Assembly: GCA_965221545.1 (NCBI GenBank)
Contig: OZ244901.1
Span: 186,001-250,000 of the forward strand
Direction of reading: 5' to 3'
Length of the DNA stretch: 64,000 nucleotides
From: JAJEFO01 sp022819605
GTDB taxonomy: Bacteria > Pseudomonadota > Alphaproteobacteria > Rhodobacterales > Rhodobacteraceae
The notes beneath the pieces are model-generated. The model was not told where the DNA came from, did not search any database, and was given only the letters and a program-made list of their open reading frames with translations. Below are positions 35,607 through 43,503 of this stretch, piece by piece (position 1 is the stretch's first letter; every line of letters begins with the position of its first letter). The position numbers and the translations under genes are program-made.

Positions 35607-36404
35607 CTACGTGCCGCGGTGATCGCGCCAGCTTGCAAGTCCGAAAGCGGCAAACAGCAGTGCGGCGACGCAGACGATGGATGGGCCTGCTGGGGCGTCA
35701 AATACGTAGGCTGCGTGGAGGCCGGCCACCGCGGAGACTCCTCCGATTCCGGCCGCGATCATCGCCATGGCTTCGGGCGTCCGGGCGAGGTTGCGGGCAG
35801 CGGCGGCGGGAATGATCAGCATCGCGGCGATCAGCAACACGCCCACAACCTTGATCGCAACGGCCACGGTGACTGCCATGCAAAGGGTCAGGATCATCTG
35901 CTCTCGCCTTGGATCAAGTCCACCGGCGTATGCAAGTTCCTCGTTCAGGGTGGATGTCAGCAGCGCCGACCAGCGCGTGGCGATCAGGGCGACCACGAGC
36001 GCGGCCCCGCCCCAAATCACCAAAAGGTCAGCCCGCGACACGGCCAGGATGTCGCCGAACAGGTAGGCCATCAAGTCGATGCGGATGCCAGACAGAAATG
36101 AGACCGCGACCAGCCCGAAGGCGAGTGCGGAATGGGCTAGTACACCTAGGACCGTATCCATTGCATAGCCGCGCCAAGTCAGCAAATTCACGGACACAGC
36201 CATGGCGAGCGCCACCATCACCGTTCCAACGACGATGGAAATCTGCATCGCTAGGGACAGCGCGACGCCGAGCATTGCCGCATGGGCCGTGGCATCGCCG
36301 AAATATGCCATCCTTCGCCAGACCACGAAGCAGCCAAGCGGGGCCGCTGCGCAGGCTACCCCAATGCCGGCGAGCGTCGCACGTACCATAAAGTCATCGA
36401 GCAC
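35607..36404 (-). CDS. znuB: Zinc ABC transporter permease ZnuB
   Basis: Membrane subunit of high-affinity zinc uptake, 265 aa, ABC-3 permease family. Recognised from GCFVVWRRMAYFGDATAHAAMLGVAL, the AYLFGDILAVSRADL segment and VVGVLLIAAMLIIPAAAARNLA. A GTG start at 36404 overlaps the TAG stop of znuC by one base (TAGTG), indicating translational coupling; an ATG five codons later is the alternative. Last gene of zur-znuC-znuB. Confidence 0.92.
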   Translation of the reverse strand: MLDDFMVRATLAGIGVACAAAPLGCFVVWRRMAYFGDATAHAAMLGVALSLAMQISIVVGTVMVALAMAVSVNLLTWRGYAMDTVLGVLAHSALAFGLVAVSFLSGIRIDLMAYLFGDILAVSRADLLVIWGGAALVVALIATRWSALLTSTLNEELAYAGGLDPRREQMILTLCMAVTVAVAIKVVGVLLIAAMLIIPAAAARNLARTPEAMAMIAAGIGGVSAVAGLHAAYVFDAPAGPSIVCVAALLFAAFGLASWRDHRGT

Positions 36405-37135
36405 TATTCTGCCGCCTCGTTTCCATGCATGTGATCGTGATCGTGGTCGTGCCGATAGAGCGCCAGTGCGCCTCCGGTGCCGGATCCGAACAGTGCCCGA
36501 TACTCGGGAGCGGAGGCAACTACGGCCGGCGTACCCTCGCAACAGACGTGGCCGTTGAGGCAAACAACCCGATCTGACGCGCTCATGACGACGTGCAGCT
36601 CGTGACTGATCATCAACACGGCGCAGCCGGTCTCGGCGCGAACTGTTTCGATCTGTTGGTAGAATGCGGCGGAGCCGGGTTGATCCAGACCTTGGGTCGC
36701 TTCATCCAAAAGCAGGATCTCGGGCCGATTGATCAGGGCTCTCGCCAGAAGAACGCGCTGAAACTGGCCGACTGACAGTTGTGACATCTGCCGTTTCGAC
36801 AGATCCGGGATGCCGGCCGCATCCAGCGCCGTCGCGCAGTCTTGCCAACGCACACGCCCGGCAAGGCGCATGAAGCGCTCCACGGTCATTGGAAATGTCG
36901 GGTCGACGTGCAGGCGTTGAGGGACATAGCCGATCCTGATGCCGGGCTTGATCTTGATCTTTCCCGCTGCGGGCTCGGTCGCGCCGATAATGGCCCGGAA
37001 GAGACTTGTCTTGCCTGATCCGTTCGGGCCGACAATGGTGACGATCTCGCCAGGCTCCACAGACAGGCCGACATGGCGCAGCACGGATTTGGCACCGTAT
37101 CGGACGCTTAGGTCTTCGATGCTGATCAAGGTCAT
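36404..37135 (-). CDS. znuC: Zinc ABC transporter ATP-binding protein ZnuC
   Basis: 243 aa ATPase of the zinc importer. Walker A GPNGSGKTS (K42), signature LSVGQFQRVLLARAL, Walker B LLLDEATQGLD, switch His in MISHELHVV. The C-terminus is histidine-rich (YRHDHDHDHMHGNE), a feature seen in ZnuC that may sense or bind zinc. Overlaps zur by 4 nt and znuB by 1 nt. Confidence 0.93.
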   Translation of the reverse strand: MTLISIEDLSVRYGAKSVLRHVGLSVEPGEIVTIVGPNGSGKTSLFRAIIGATEPAAGKIKIKPGIRIGYVPQRLHVDPTFPMTVERFMRLAGRVRWQDCATALDAAGIPDLSKRQMSQLSVGQFQRVLLARALINRPEILLLDEATQGLDQPGSAAFYQQIETVRAETGCAVLMISHELHVVMSASDRVVCLNGHVCCEGTPAVVASAPEYRALFGSGTGGALALYRHDHDHDHMHGNEAAE

Positions 37136-37650
37136 GACGCGGCTTGGTCCGCGCAGTCCGGACAGACTCCTTCTGCCTCGACAACGGTTCTTTCAATTTG
37201 AAATCCGGCTTCGCGCGCCACGGCGCCAAGCGCACCCTTTGCGGGGGCTGAATGCGTCTCGGCCACGGCATCGCAAAGCCGGCAGATCATGAATGCGGGC
37301 GAATGGGCCTCATCAGGATGCACGCAGGCAACAAAAGCGTTCAGGCGCTCGATCTTGTGCACGAATCCATGTTCGGCCAGGAAATCAAGGGCGCGATAAG
37401 CGACCGGCGGCTGTGATCCGAACCCGGCCTCACGCAGCATGTCCAGGATGGCATAGGCCCCAAGCGCCCGGTGTTCCTGAAGCAGCAGTTCGAGGACCTT
37501 TCGTCGCACTGGCGTCAGCCGCAGGCTTTCCTTCGCGCAGCGCGCCTCGGCGGCGGCCAGCACCTGGTCGACACAGACGTCGTGGTCATGCTTCTGAAAT
37601 CCCAATGGGGCCGGTCTCTCGACGGGCGCGTGTCGCGTGTCTCTTGTCAT
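37132..37650 (-). CDS. zur: Zinc uptake regulator Zur (Fur family)
   Basis: 172 aa Fur-family repressor. The winged helix includes LRLTPVRRKVLELLLQEHRALGAYAILDML and PPVAYRALDFLAEHGFVHKIE. Structural zinc cysteines are CRLC and CPDC, and the conserved HPDEAHSPAFMICRLC block fits Zur better than Fur. Its place at the head of znuCB and divergent from znuA supports zinc as the signal. With zinc it should repress both directions from the intergenic operator. Confidence 0.93.
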   Translation of the reverse strand: MTRDTRHAPVERPAPLGFQKHDHDVCVDQVLAAAEARCAKESLRLTPVRRKVLELLLQEHRALGAYAILDMLREAGFGSQPPVAYRALDFLAEHGFVHKIERLNAFVACVHPDEAHSPAFMICRLCDAVAETHSAPAKGALGAVAREAGFQIERTVVEAEGVCPDCADQAAS

Positions 37651-37679
37651 GTTATTTCATATCATGTATGCCGCCTTCA

Positions 37680-37696
37680 ATGTTATATTATCACAT
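37680..37696. promoter_or_regulatory. Probable Zur box
   Basis: ATGTTATA-T-TATCACAT at 37680-37696 is a palindrome with 7 of 8 positions paired and matches the ATGTTATA...TATAACAT style of alphaproteobacterial Zur operators. It lies in the 56 bp between divergent zur and znuA, 10 bp before the znuA start. A weaker similar stretch (ATGTTATTTCATATCATG) overlaps the zur start at about 37649-37666 and might be a second site. Confidence 0.65.
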
Positions 37697-37706
37697 GGAG
37701 GATCCT

Positions 37707-38804
37707 ATGTCCAGAAAGCTCCTTCCCCTCTCGTTTGCCGCTGCGATGGCGGGCGGCGCCGCCGTGGCGGATGTTCCAAGCGTTGCGGTCGACATCGCGC
37801 CTGTGCATTCGCTCGTGGCACGCGTGATGGAGGGCGTCGGCTCGCCGAACCTGATCGTGCAACCGGGTGCCTCTCCCCATGAATACAGCCTGCGTCCTTC
37901 CGAGGCGGCCGCGCTTCAAGATGCCGATCTTGTGTTCTGGATGAGTGAAGACCTGACACCCTGGTTGGCCGACGCGATAAGAAACCTGGCTGGGAATGCG
38001 GCGATCACGACGCTTCTGGAAGCGGACGTCACTTTCCTGCTCGAATTCCGGGAAGGGGCCTTGTTCGAGGCGCACGATGAGCATGACGATGAGCATGACG
38101 ATGAGCATGACGATGAGCATGACGAGCACGACGAACATGCCCACGATGAGCATGATGAGCATGATGAACATGACGAACATGCCCACGAAGAGGAGGGGCA
38201 TGACGACGATCACGAAGAGCACGCACACGAGGACGAGCACGAAGGCGAACATGAGGAAATGGCTCATGATGATCACGGTCACGCCCACGGCGACCACGAT
38301 CCGCATGCATGGCTCTCGCCGGAAAACGCCAGCGAGTGGTTGAACCTGATTGCCGCGCAGCTTTCGGCTGCAGACACCGAAAATGCGAGCACTTACTTTG
38401 CCAACGCCGCGGCTGGGCGGGCCGAATTGGAAGCCCTGTCTGCGGAGGTGAGCGAGACCCTCGATGCGGTTCGTGGCCGCAATTTCATCGTCTTCCACGA
38501 CGCCTATCAGTATTTCGAGGTCGCGTTCGAATTCCCTGCCTCGGGCGCGATCTCGCTCGGCGACGCGTCTGATCCTAGCCCGGCGCGGATAGCCGAGATC
38601 CAGGGCAGGATTCGGGAGGAAGGCATCGATTGCGTCCTCGCCGAGCCGCAATACAACCCGGGTCTCGTCGCCACCGTTCTCGACGGAACCGAGGCCAGTA
38701 CTGGCGTGATCGATCCGCTGGGGGCGGGCCTCGAACCGGGTCCAGCCCTCTACCCGCAGGTGATCCGCAATATGGCGGCAACGCTGGCCGAGTGCTTGCG
38801 ATGA
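37707..38804 (+). CDS. znuA: Zinc ABC transporter substrate-binding protein ZnuA
   Basis: Periplasmic zinc-binding lipocalin-unlike cluster A-I binding protein, 365 aa. Signal peptide MSRKLLPLSFAAAMAGGAAVA; lobe 1 zinc His in PGASPHEYSLRPSEA; then a long His/Asp/Glu-rich loop (about residues 122-200); then HDPHAWLSPENASEWL, NFIVFHDAYQYFEVAFEF and the final Glu/Asp region. The loop is unusually long and repetitive, as expected of a zinc-scavenging loop in ZnuA. GGAGG lies just before the ATG. Transcribed alone, divergent from zur-znuCB. Confidence 0.94.
   Translation: MSRKLLPLSFAAAMAGGAAVADVPSVAVDIAPVHSLVARVMEGVGSPNLIVQPGASPHEYSLRPSEAAALQDADLVFWMSEDLTPWLADAIRNLAGNAAITTLLEADVTFLLEFREGALFEAHDEHDDEHDDEHDDEHDEHDEHAHDEHDEHDEHDEHAHEEEGHDDDHEEHAHEDEHEGEHEEMAHDDHGHAHGDHDPHAWLSPENASEWLNLIAAQLSAADTENASTYFANAAAGRAELEALSAEVSETLDAVRGRNFIVFHDAYQYFEVAFEFPASGAISLGDASDPSPARIAEIQGRIREEGIDCVLAEPQYNPGLVATVLDGTEASTGVIDPLGAGLEPGPALYPQVIRNMAATLAECLR
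38073..38190 (+). repeat. Tandem DEHD-coding repeat in the ZnuA metal loop
   Basis: Short in-frame repeats of GACGATGAGCAT (four near-perfect units at the start) pass into degenerate GATGAGCAT/GACGAACAT units, coding for runs such as HDEHDDEHDDEH. They make up the histidine/acid-rich loop between the ZnuA lobes. The repeat also creates long antisense open frames that are not genes. Confidence 0.9.
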
Positions 38805-38811
38805 CCAAAAA

Positions 38812-38843
38812 GGGTCGGCCAATGCCTCGACATTGGCCGATCC
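38812..38843 (+). terminator. Strong hairpin after znuA
   Basis: A 13-bp stem (38812-38824 with 38831-38843, one G-U pair) and loop CCTCGA lie 8 nt after the znuA stop. No clear U-run follows, so it may terminate with other help or protect the 3' end. A second hairpin CACCAGC/GCTGGTG (38877-38883 with 38890-38896) follows. Confidence 0.6.
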
Positions 38844-39134
38844 GCCCCGCCAAACTCGGGCGGCTTCTCTGGACTTCACCAGCAAATTGGCTGGTGTCGG
38901 GTGCTGAACTGCTTGATCTGGCCGACAAATGAATTCACCTACACTGGCGGGATCATCTTGGGCCCTTTGCGCAGCCCGAATATCTTGCGACCGCAATGGT
39001 GTGTGTGTGTCGCGAAAGGTAGGGGGATTACATACTTTACTGAAAGGCATGAAGGAAAAGTGTTGCGCTTTCGTTCTGCCCTTGCATTATGCGCGGGAGA
39101 GGGTCAGGTGCATTCAACAACTGAACCGCAAGGC

Positions 39135-39356
39135 TGCGAGTGCCGGCGGGAATGTAGCGCACAAGGTCCGCAAAATTGCCGCGATGTCAACGCGGCACGG
39201 AACATTCTCCATCGCCTTGTGGCGGTGGCCGGGTGGGTCATCGGCTCCAAGAGCCGTCCCGGTGCGTTCGAGGGTGTTCTTGAAGACTATCGCGCCGGGT
39301 TGCCGGACGAGGACGCGGAACGGTATACGGCTGAAGGATTTCAGTCATGTATATAA
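39135..39356 (+). pseudogene. TnpB-like (IS200/IS605) C-terminal remnant
   Basis: One frame reads CECRREC...QNCRDVNAARNIL, the third RuvC-type block and part of the zinc ribbon of IS200/IS605-family TnpB (usually C..CG..hDRDVNAA.NI). The catalytic Asp of DVNAARN is retained, but upstream RuvC motifs I and II and most zinc cysteines are gone. The frame continues about 50 codons past the motif. Read as a truncated insertion-sequence fragment. It ends where the IS110-like fragment on the other strand begins. Confidence 0.5.
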
Positions 39357-39553
39357 GCCCCAAAGGTAGCCATCATTGCCAAGCATGCTTGCGCTTCAGA
39401 CAGAAACGCTAGGAACTTGCTCCGCGATAGTGTCTTGCGGAAGATTGACTCGCCTTCTGCGGTCATTCCACGTATTCGAAAGTTCTTCCCTGAAGTGTCG
39501 ATGCCGATGATGTTCACCTGATCCAGGGACGCCTTCTTCGTTGATCGAGTCAC
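39341..39553 (-). pseudogene. IS110-family transposase N-terminal remnant
   Basis: About 65 codons resemble the start of IS110/IS116/IS902 transposases: DQVNIIGIDTSGKNFRIRGMTAEGE, then FRKTLSRSKFLAFLSE and a degraded ..CLAMMATFGAYIHD where M.ACA.AH.W is expected. The Asp of GID is the first catalytic residue of the DEDD nuclease domain. The remaining 250 or so codons are missing. In intact IS110 elements the noncoding DNA before the gene encodes the bridge RNA; the corresponding stretch here is 39554-39700. Confidence 0.62.
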
Positions 39554-39643
39554 CCGGTGTGTGCTTCGTCCAGATGCATTTGACGCTGTCAGAAAGGGGC
39601 GTTCACCGCACCGCTTGCGCTGGCCAAATGCACTGACCTCTGG

Positions 39644-39688
39644 TGTTGCACTTTAGCGTGGGACGGGGCATTGTGTTTGTGTGCAACA
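39644..39688. repeat. Inverted repeat upstream of the first peptide operon
   Basis: TGTTGCAC (39644-39651) and GTGCAACA (39681-39688) are perfect inverted copies 29 bp apart, 52 bp before the binding-protein start. They could be an operator, a hairpin in the leader, or leftovers of the insertion sequence next door. Confidence 0.45.
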
Positions 39689-39740
39689 ACGCCCTAACGT
39701 GTAGCATGCATAGAGCTCAAGCATCCGGGAGGAGCCCAAA

Positions 39741-41348
39741 ATGACTAAACGAAGCCAAGAGTTGATTGACCGCCTGGCACGGGAGGCGCGCAAAGGTCGA
39801 GTGTCCCGCCGGGAGTTCATGCACCACTCGATTGTCGCGGGCGTAACCGCCACGACTGCGGCTGGTCTTTGGACCAGCAAAGTTGCGGCGCAGACTCCTA
39901 GTAGCGGCGGCACGTTCCGTGTCGCGCAGCATGACGGAAACACGGCCGACCAGCACGATCCCGGTCTTTACCAGTCGAACTTTGAGATTGCCTATACCCA
40001 TACGGTTCGGGCCTATCTGACAATGATCAATCCGGACGGAACGCTTGGACCCGACGTCGCCTCGGAATGGTCCGCTACGCCGGACGCGATGGAGTGGACT
40101 TTCAAGATCAACAACCGCGCGACATTCCACAACGGCAAGAAGGTCACAACCGCCGATGTCATAGCATCAATGAACCACCACCGCGGAGACGCTTCAACTT
40201 CTGCGGCCAAGGCGCTGTTGTCCACTGTCGAAGATATTGTCGACAACGGCGACGGCACAGTGACATTCAAGCTCGCGGCACCGAATGCAGATCTGCCGTG
40301 GATCATGCCTGACTATCACCTTGTGATCCTGCCGGATAACGGCGACGGCACCATAGACTGGCAATCGGGATTCGGCTGCGGCCCATACAAGATGGTCGAA
40401 CTGGAGTTTGGCGTGGGCGGACGGTTCGTACGGCACGACGATTGGCACGGCGATGGCGCGTATTTTGACGAGGTGGAGTTCCTGGTCATCAATGATCCAA
40501 ATGCTCGGCAGACTGCGCTGATTACCGGAGATGTCGACGCTGCGAGCCTGCTTGAGAACAAGACCCTCGGGCTGCTGGGCCGCAACCCGGACGTCGAAAT
40601 CGACAACGTCTCGTCGGCCCAGTGCATCACTATGCCGATGCACGTCGACGTCCCGCCATTTGACAACCTAGACGTGCGCATGGCATTGAAATTGGCGATC
40701 AACCGCGAAGAACTGATCGAGAAGATCACCTTTGGCGCGGCCACGATCGGAAACGACTTCCACCACTCGCCGGCGATGCCGTACTTCCCGTCGGAAATTC
40801 CGCAGCGGGCGTACGATCCGGACAAGGCCAAGTGGCACTTGCAGCAGGCCGGCATGGAAGGACTTGCAGTCGATTTCTCGACTGCGGATTCGATCACCAC
40901 GGGCGCGGTTGATGCGGCGATTCTCTATGCCGAGCACGCCAAGGCTGCAGGCATCAACATCAATGTGGTGCGCGAGCCGAACGACAGCTACTGGGCTGAC
41001 GTCTGGCTGGTGAAGCCATGGTGCATGGTCACATGGGGCGCGCGCCCGACACCGGATGTTATGTACACGCTGGCTTACAAGGACGATGCAGACTGGAATG
41101 AATCGCACTGGAAGAATCCGAGATTCAACCAGCTCCTGCTGGAGGCCAAGGCGGAATTGGACGACACCAAGCGAGCCGGGATGTACCATGAAATGGGCAT
41201 GTTGATGCGCGATGACGGCGGCACCGTCATTCCGTATTTCCCGAACTTCGTCTATGGTCGCCGGTCCAACGTCAATCATGTCGGTCAGCTTTCGCCGGCA
41301 TGGCAGATGGATGGATACCGCCACGCCAGCCGCTGGTGGTTCGCGTAG
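39741..41348 (+). CDS. Peptide/nickel-type ABC transporter substrate-binding protein (operon 1)
   Basis: 535 aa periplasmic solute-binding protein, family 5 (DppA/OppA type). The N-terminus RKGRVSRREFMHHSIVAGVTATTAAGLW is a twin-arginine-like signal. Family-5 hallmarks: LTMINPDGTLGPDVASEWSA, FHNGKKVTTADVIASM, GCGPYKM and AYDPDKAKWHLQQAGM. GGGAGGAG precedes the ATG. First gene of a four-gene operon with two permeases and a double ATPase. The ligand (di/oligopeptide, opine, glycoside or other) cannot be read from sequence. Confidence 0.86.
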   Translation: MTKRSQELIDRLAREARKGRVSRREFMHHSIVAGVTATTAAGLWTSKVAAQTPSSGGTFRVAQHDGNTADQHDPGLYQSNFEIAYTHTVRAYLTMINPDGTLGPDVASEWSATPDAMEWTFKINNRATFHNGKKVTTADVIASMNHHRGDASTSAAKALLSTVEDIVDNGDGTVTFKLAAPNADLPWIMPDYHLVILPDNGDGTIDWQSGFGCGPYKMVELEFGVGGRFVRHDDWHGDGAYFDEVEFLVINDPNARQTALITGDVDAASLLENKTLGLLGRNPDVEIDNVSSAQCITMPMHVDVPPFDNLDVRMALKLAINREELIEKITFGAATIGNDFHHSPAMPYFPSEIPQRAYDPDKAKWHLQQAGMEGLAVDFSTADSITTGAVDAAILYAEHAKAAGININVVREPNDSYWADVWLVKPWCMVTWGARPTPDVMYTLAYKDDADWNESHWKNPRFNQLLLEAKAELDDTKRAGMYHEMGMLMRDDGGTVIPYFPNFVYGRRSNVNHVGQLSPAWQMDGYRHASRWWFA

Positions 41349-41358
41349 GATAAAGAGC

Positions 41359-41387
41359 GCGTGCCCGGGCCGCGTGCCCGGGCACGC
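41359..41387 (+). promoter_or_regulatory. 12-bp perfect hairpin after the binding-protein gene (operon 1)
   Basis: GCGTGCCCGGGC (41359-41370) pairs perfectly with GCCCGGGCACGC (41376-41387) over a 5-nt loop, 10 nt after the stop. No U-run follows and the permease starts 83 bp later, so it more likely stabilises the upstream mRNA or partly attenuates than ends the operon. Confidence 0.7.
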
Positions 41388-41470
41388 CGAACTTGCTGCG
41401 GTGCGGCTTTCTTGCTGCACCGGGAATCAAGTGATCGGGACATGCCCGGCACCAACAGTCGGAGGGGTTC

Positions 41471-42427
41471 ATGAGGGATATTCTCGGGCTGGTCGCAAAA
41501 CGACTGGGCCTAGGACTGGTCACGCTGCTTGTCGTGTCGGTTCTGATTTTCTTTGCGGTCGAATTGCTGCCCGGTGACATCGCCCAAGCCGTGCTCGGCC
41601 AGATGGCAACCGAGGAAACCCTTGCCCAATTGCGCTTGGAATTTGGGCTCGATCGCCCGGCGGTCGTGCGCTACTTTGATTGGCTCGCCGGCGCTGTGAC
41701 CGGCGATTTCGGCACCTCGCTCATTGACGGAGAAGCGGTGACCGCGAAGATCACGGACCGTTTCATCAGCACTTTGTTCCTGGCCGCTTATGCGGCGGTG
41801 ATCGCCGTTCCGTTTGCGATCGTTCTTGGCATCATCGTGGCGCTCCTTCGGAATTCGATTTTCGACCGGGTGGCGAACGTCGTAACGCTGACTTCCATTT
41901 CTTCGCCGGAGTTTTTCCTTGGCTACATCCTGATCCTTTACCTCGCCGTCAAGTGGGGCATGTTCCCTGCGATTGCGAGCCTTTCGTCAAGCATGACGTT
42001 TCTGGAATTGCTCGAACGCACATTCCTGCCCGCGCTGACGCTTGTGCTTGTCGTGACCGCTCACATGATGCGGATGACCCGTGCCGCGATCATCAACCTG
42101 CTTGCGTCACCCTATATCGAGATGGCGCGGCTCAAGGGCGCGCCGCCATGGAAGGTGATCGTCAGGCATGCGCTGCCCAACGCCTGGGCGCCCATCATCA
42201 ACGTGGTGGCGCTGAACCTCGCGTATCTGGTCACCGGGGTGGTTCTGGTCGAGGTTGTGTTCGTCTATCCGGGCATCGGCCAGCTTCTGGTCGATGCAGT
42301 CGCAAAGCGCGACTTCCCGATCGTGCAGGCGTGTTGCCTGATCTTCGCGGCAACATTCATTCTCTTGAACCTGGCGGCGGATGTCGGGGCGATCCTCACC
42401 AATCCGCGCCTGCGGCATCCAAAGTGA
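41471..42427 (+). CDS. ABC transporter permease, DppB type (operon 1)
   Basis: 318 aa, binding-protein-dependent permease with six hydrophobic segments. The N-terminus LLVVSVLIFFAVELLPGDIAQAVLG and LRLEFGLDRPAVVRYFDWLAGAVTGDFGTSL are typical of DppB. The EAA loop is ASPYIEMARLKGAPPWKVIVRHALPNA, followed by GVVLVEVVFVYPGIGQLLVDAV. Pairs with the next permease. Confidence 0.9.
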   Translation: MRDILGLVAKRLGLGLVTLLVVSVLIFFAVELLPGDIAQAVLGQMATEETLAQLRLEFGLDRPAVVRYFDWLAGAVTGDFGTSLIDGEAVTAKITDRFISTLFLAAYAAVIAVPFAIVLGIIVALLRNSIFDRVANVVTLTSISSPEFFLGYILILYLAVKWGMFPAIASLSSSMTFLELLERTFLPALTLVLVVTAHMMRMTRAAIINLLASPYIEMARLKGAPPWKVIVRHALPNAWAPIINVVALNLAYLVTGVVLVEVVFVYPGIGQLLVDAVAKRDFPIVQACCLIFAATFILLNLAADVGAILTNPRLRHPK

Positions 42428-42437
42428 GGGCGGCGCC

Positions 42438-43502
42438 ATGAGCATGTTTGTCATCGGATACTACGCCGCACTCATCACCGCATCCTGCATCGCAGCCTAT
42501 TTTCAAAACCGCAAAGCGTTCATGCTGCTCTTCTCGCTTACGTTGGTCAGCTTCGTTCTCGGGATCGTCGGCGGCGTACCAGCATTGCGAGGCGTGACAG
42601 TTTTCGCAGGCATCCTGGCCCTTGCGGCAGGAACCTCGTATGCGTTCCGCGAATTCCTGATCCAGGTCTGCAGCCCTGCGATCGCCAAGGAACTCAGAAC
42701 CGCGCCCCTGACTGCGGCTTTTGGAATGTTCGTGATATTCACTTATGCCATCGCGGGCATTTTCGCGCCTTGGATCGCGCCTTTCGGTCAATCGGAAGTA
42801 ATCGCTTCAGCTTTTGAGCCGCCGAACGAAGATATGCTTCTCGGTGCTGACCAGCTTGGCCGTGACATGTTCAGCCGCATCATCTTTGGTGCCCGGAACT
42901 CCGTTGGGCTGGCGCTTGTCGCTACTGTCCTTGCATTCGTGATCGGTGCGCTGGCCGGCCTTTATTCCGCCGTCAAAGGTGGCTGGCTGGATCAGCTGTC
43001 AGGCCGTGTGGCCGATGTGATCATGTCGGTTCCGTCACTCATCTTTGCACTTCTGATCCTGTCCATCTTCGGCACCAACCTCTGGGTAATTGTCGTCGTC
43101 GTCGCAATCATCTACTCGCCGCGTGTCTACCGATTGACCCGAGCGGTTGCCGGCAACGTGGTCGTCATGGACTATGTCGAGGCGGCAAGGCTGCGGGGCG
43201 AAGGCGATTGGCATCTGATCCGCAAGGAAATCCTGCCGAATTCCACGGCACCGCTGATTGCCGAGTTCGGGTTGGAGTTCTGCTTCGTGTTCCTGCTGAT
43301 TGCCGGACTGAGTTTCCTTGGTCTGGGCATTCAGCCACCTACCGCGGATTGGGGTTCAATGGTACGCGAGAATGCGACGCTGATTTCGTTCGGCGACATC
43401 ACGCCCTTGATTCCGGCAGCTGCCATAGCGCTGCTGACCGTCGCCGTGAACTTCGTCGTTGACTGGATGCTTTTCCGGTCGTCGGGCCTCAAGGAGCAAT
43501 GA
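42438..43502 (+). CDS. ABC transporter permease, DppC type, with extended N-terminus (operon 1)
   Basis: 354 aa. DppC core: LGADQLGRDMFSRIIFGARNSVGLALVAT, EAA loop VVMDYVEAARLRGEGDWHLIRKEILPN and LSFLGLGIQPPTADWGSMV. Unlike usual DppC, about 90 N-terminal residues with two or three extra hydrophobic segments precede the core. ATG at 42438, 10 bp after the previous gene. Confidence 0.88.
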   Translation: MSMFVIGYYAALITASCIAAYFQNRKAFMLLFSLTLVSFVLGIVGGVPALRGVTVFAGILALAAGTSYAFREFLIQVCSPAIAKELRTAPLTAAFGMFVIFTYAIAGIFAPWIAPFGQSEVIASAFEPPNEDMLLGADQLGRDMFSRIIFGARNSVGLALVATVLAFVIGALAGLYSAVKGGWLDQLSGRVADVIMSVPSLIFALLILSIFGTNLWVIVVVVAIIYSPRVYRLTRAVAGNVVVMDYVEAARLRGEGDWHLIRKEILPNSTAPLIAEFGLEFCFVFLLIAGLSFLGLGIQPPTADWGSMVRENATLISFGDITPLIPAAAIALLTVAVNFVVDWMLFRSSGLKEQ

Positions 43503-43503
43503 A

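Noticed and set aside
38073..38190. Repeat array considered as a CRISPR
   Set aside because: Units are 9-12 bp, in frame, without spacers, and code for the ZnuA metal loop.
37683..39050. Antisense frame with striking Val/Met/Leu-rich runs opposite znuA
   Set aside because: Those runs are the reverse reading of the DEHD-coding repeat; not a membrane protein.
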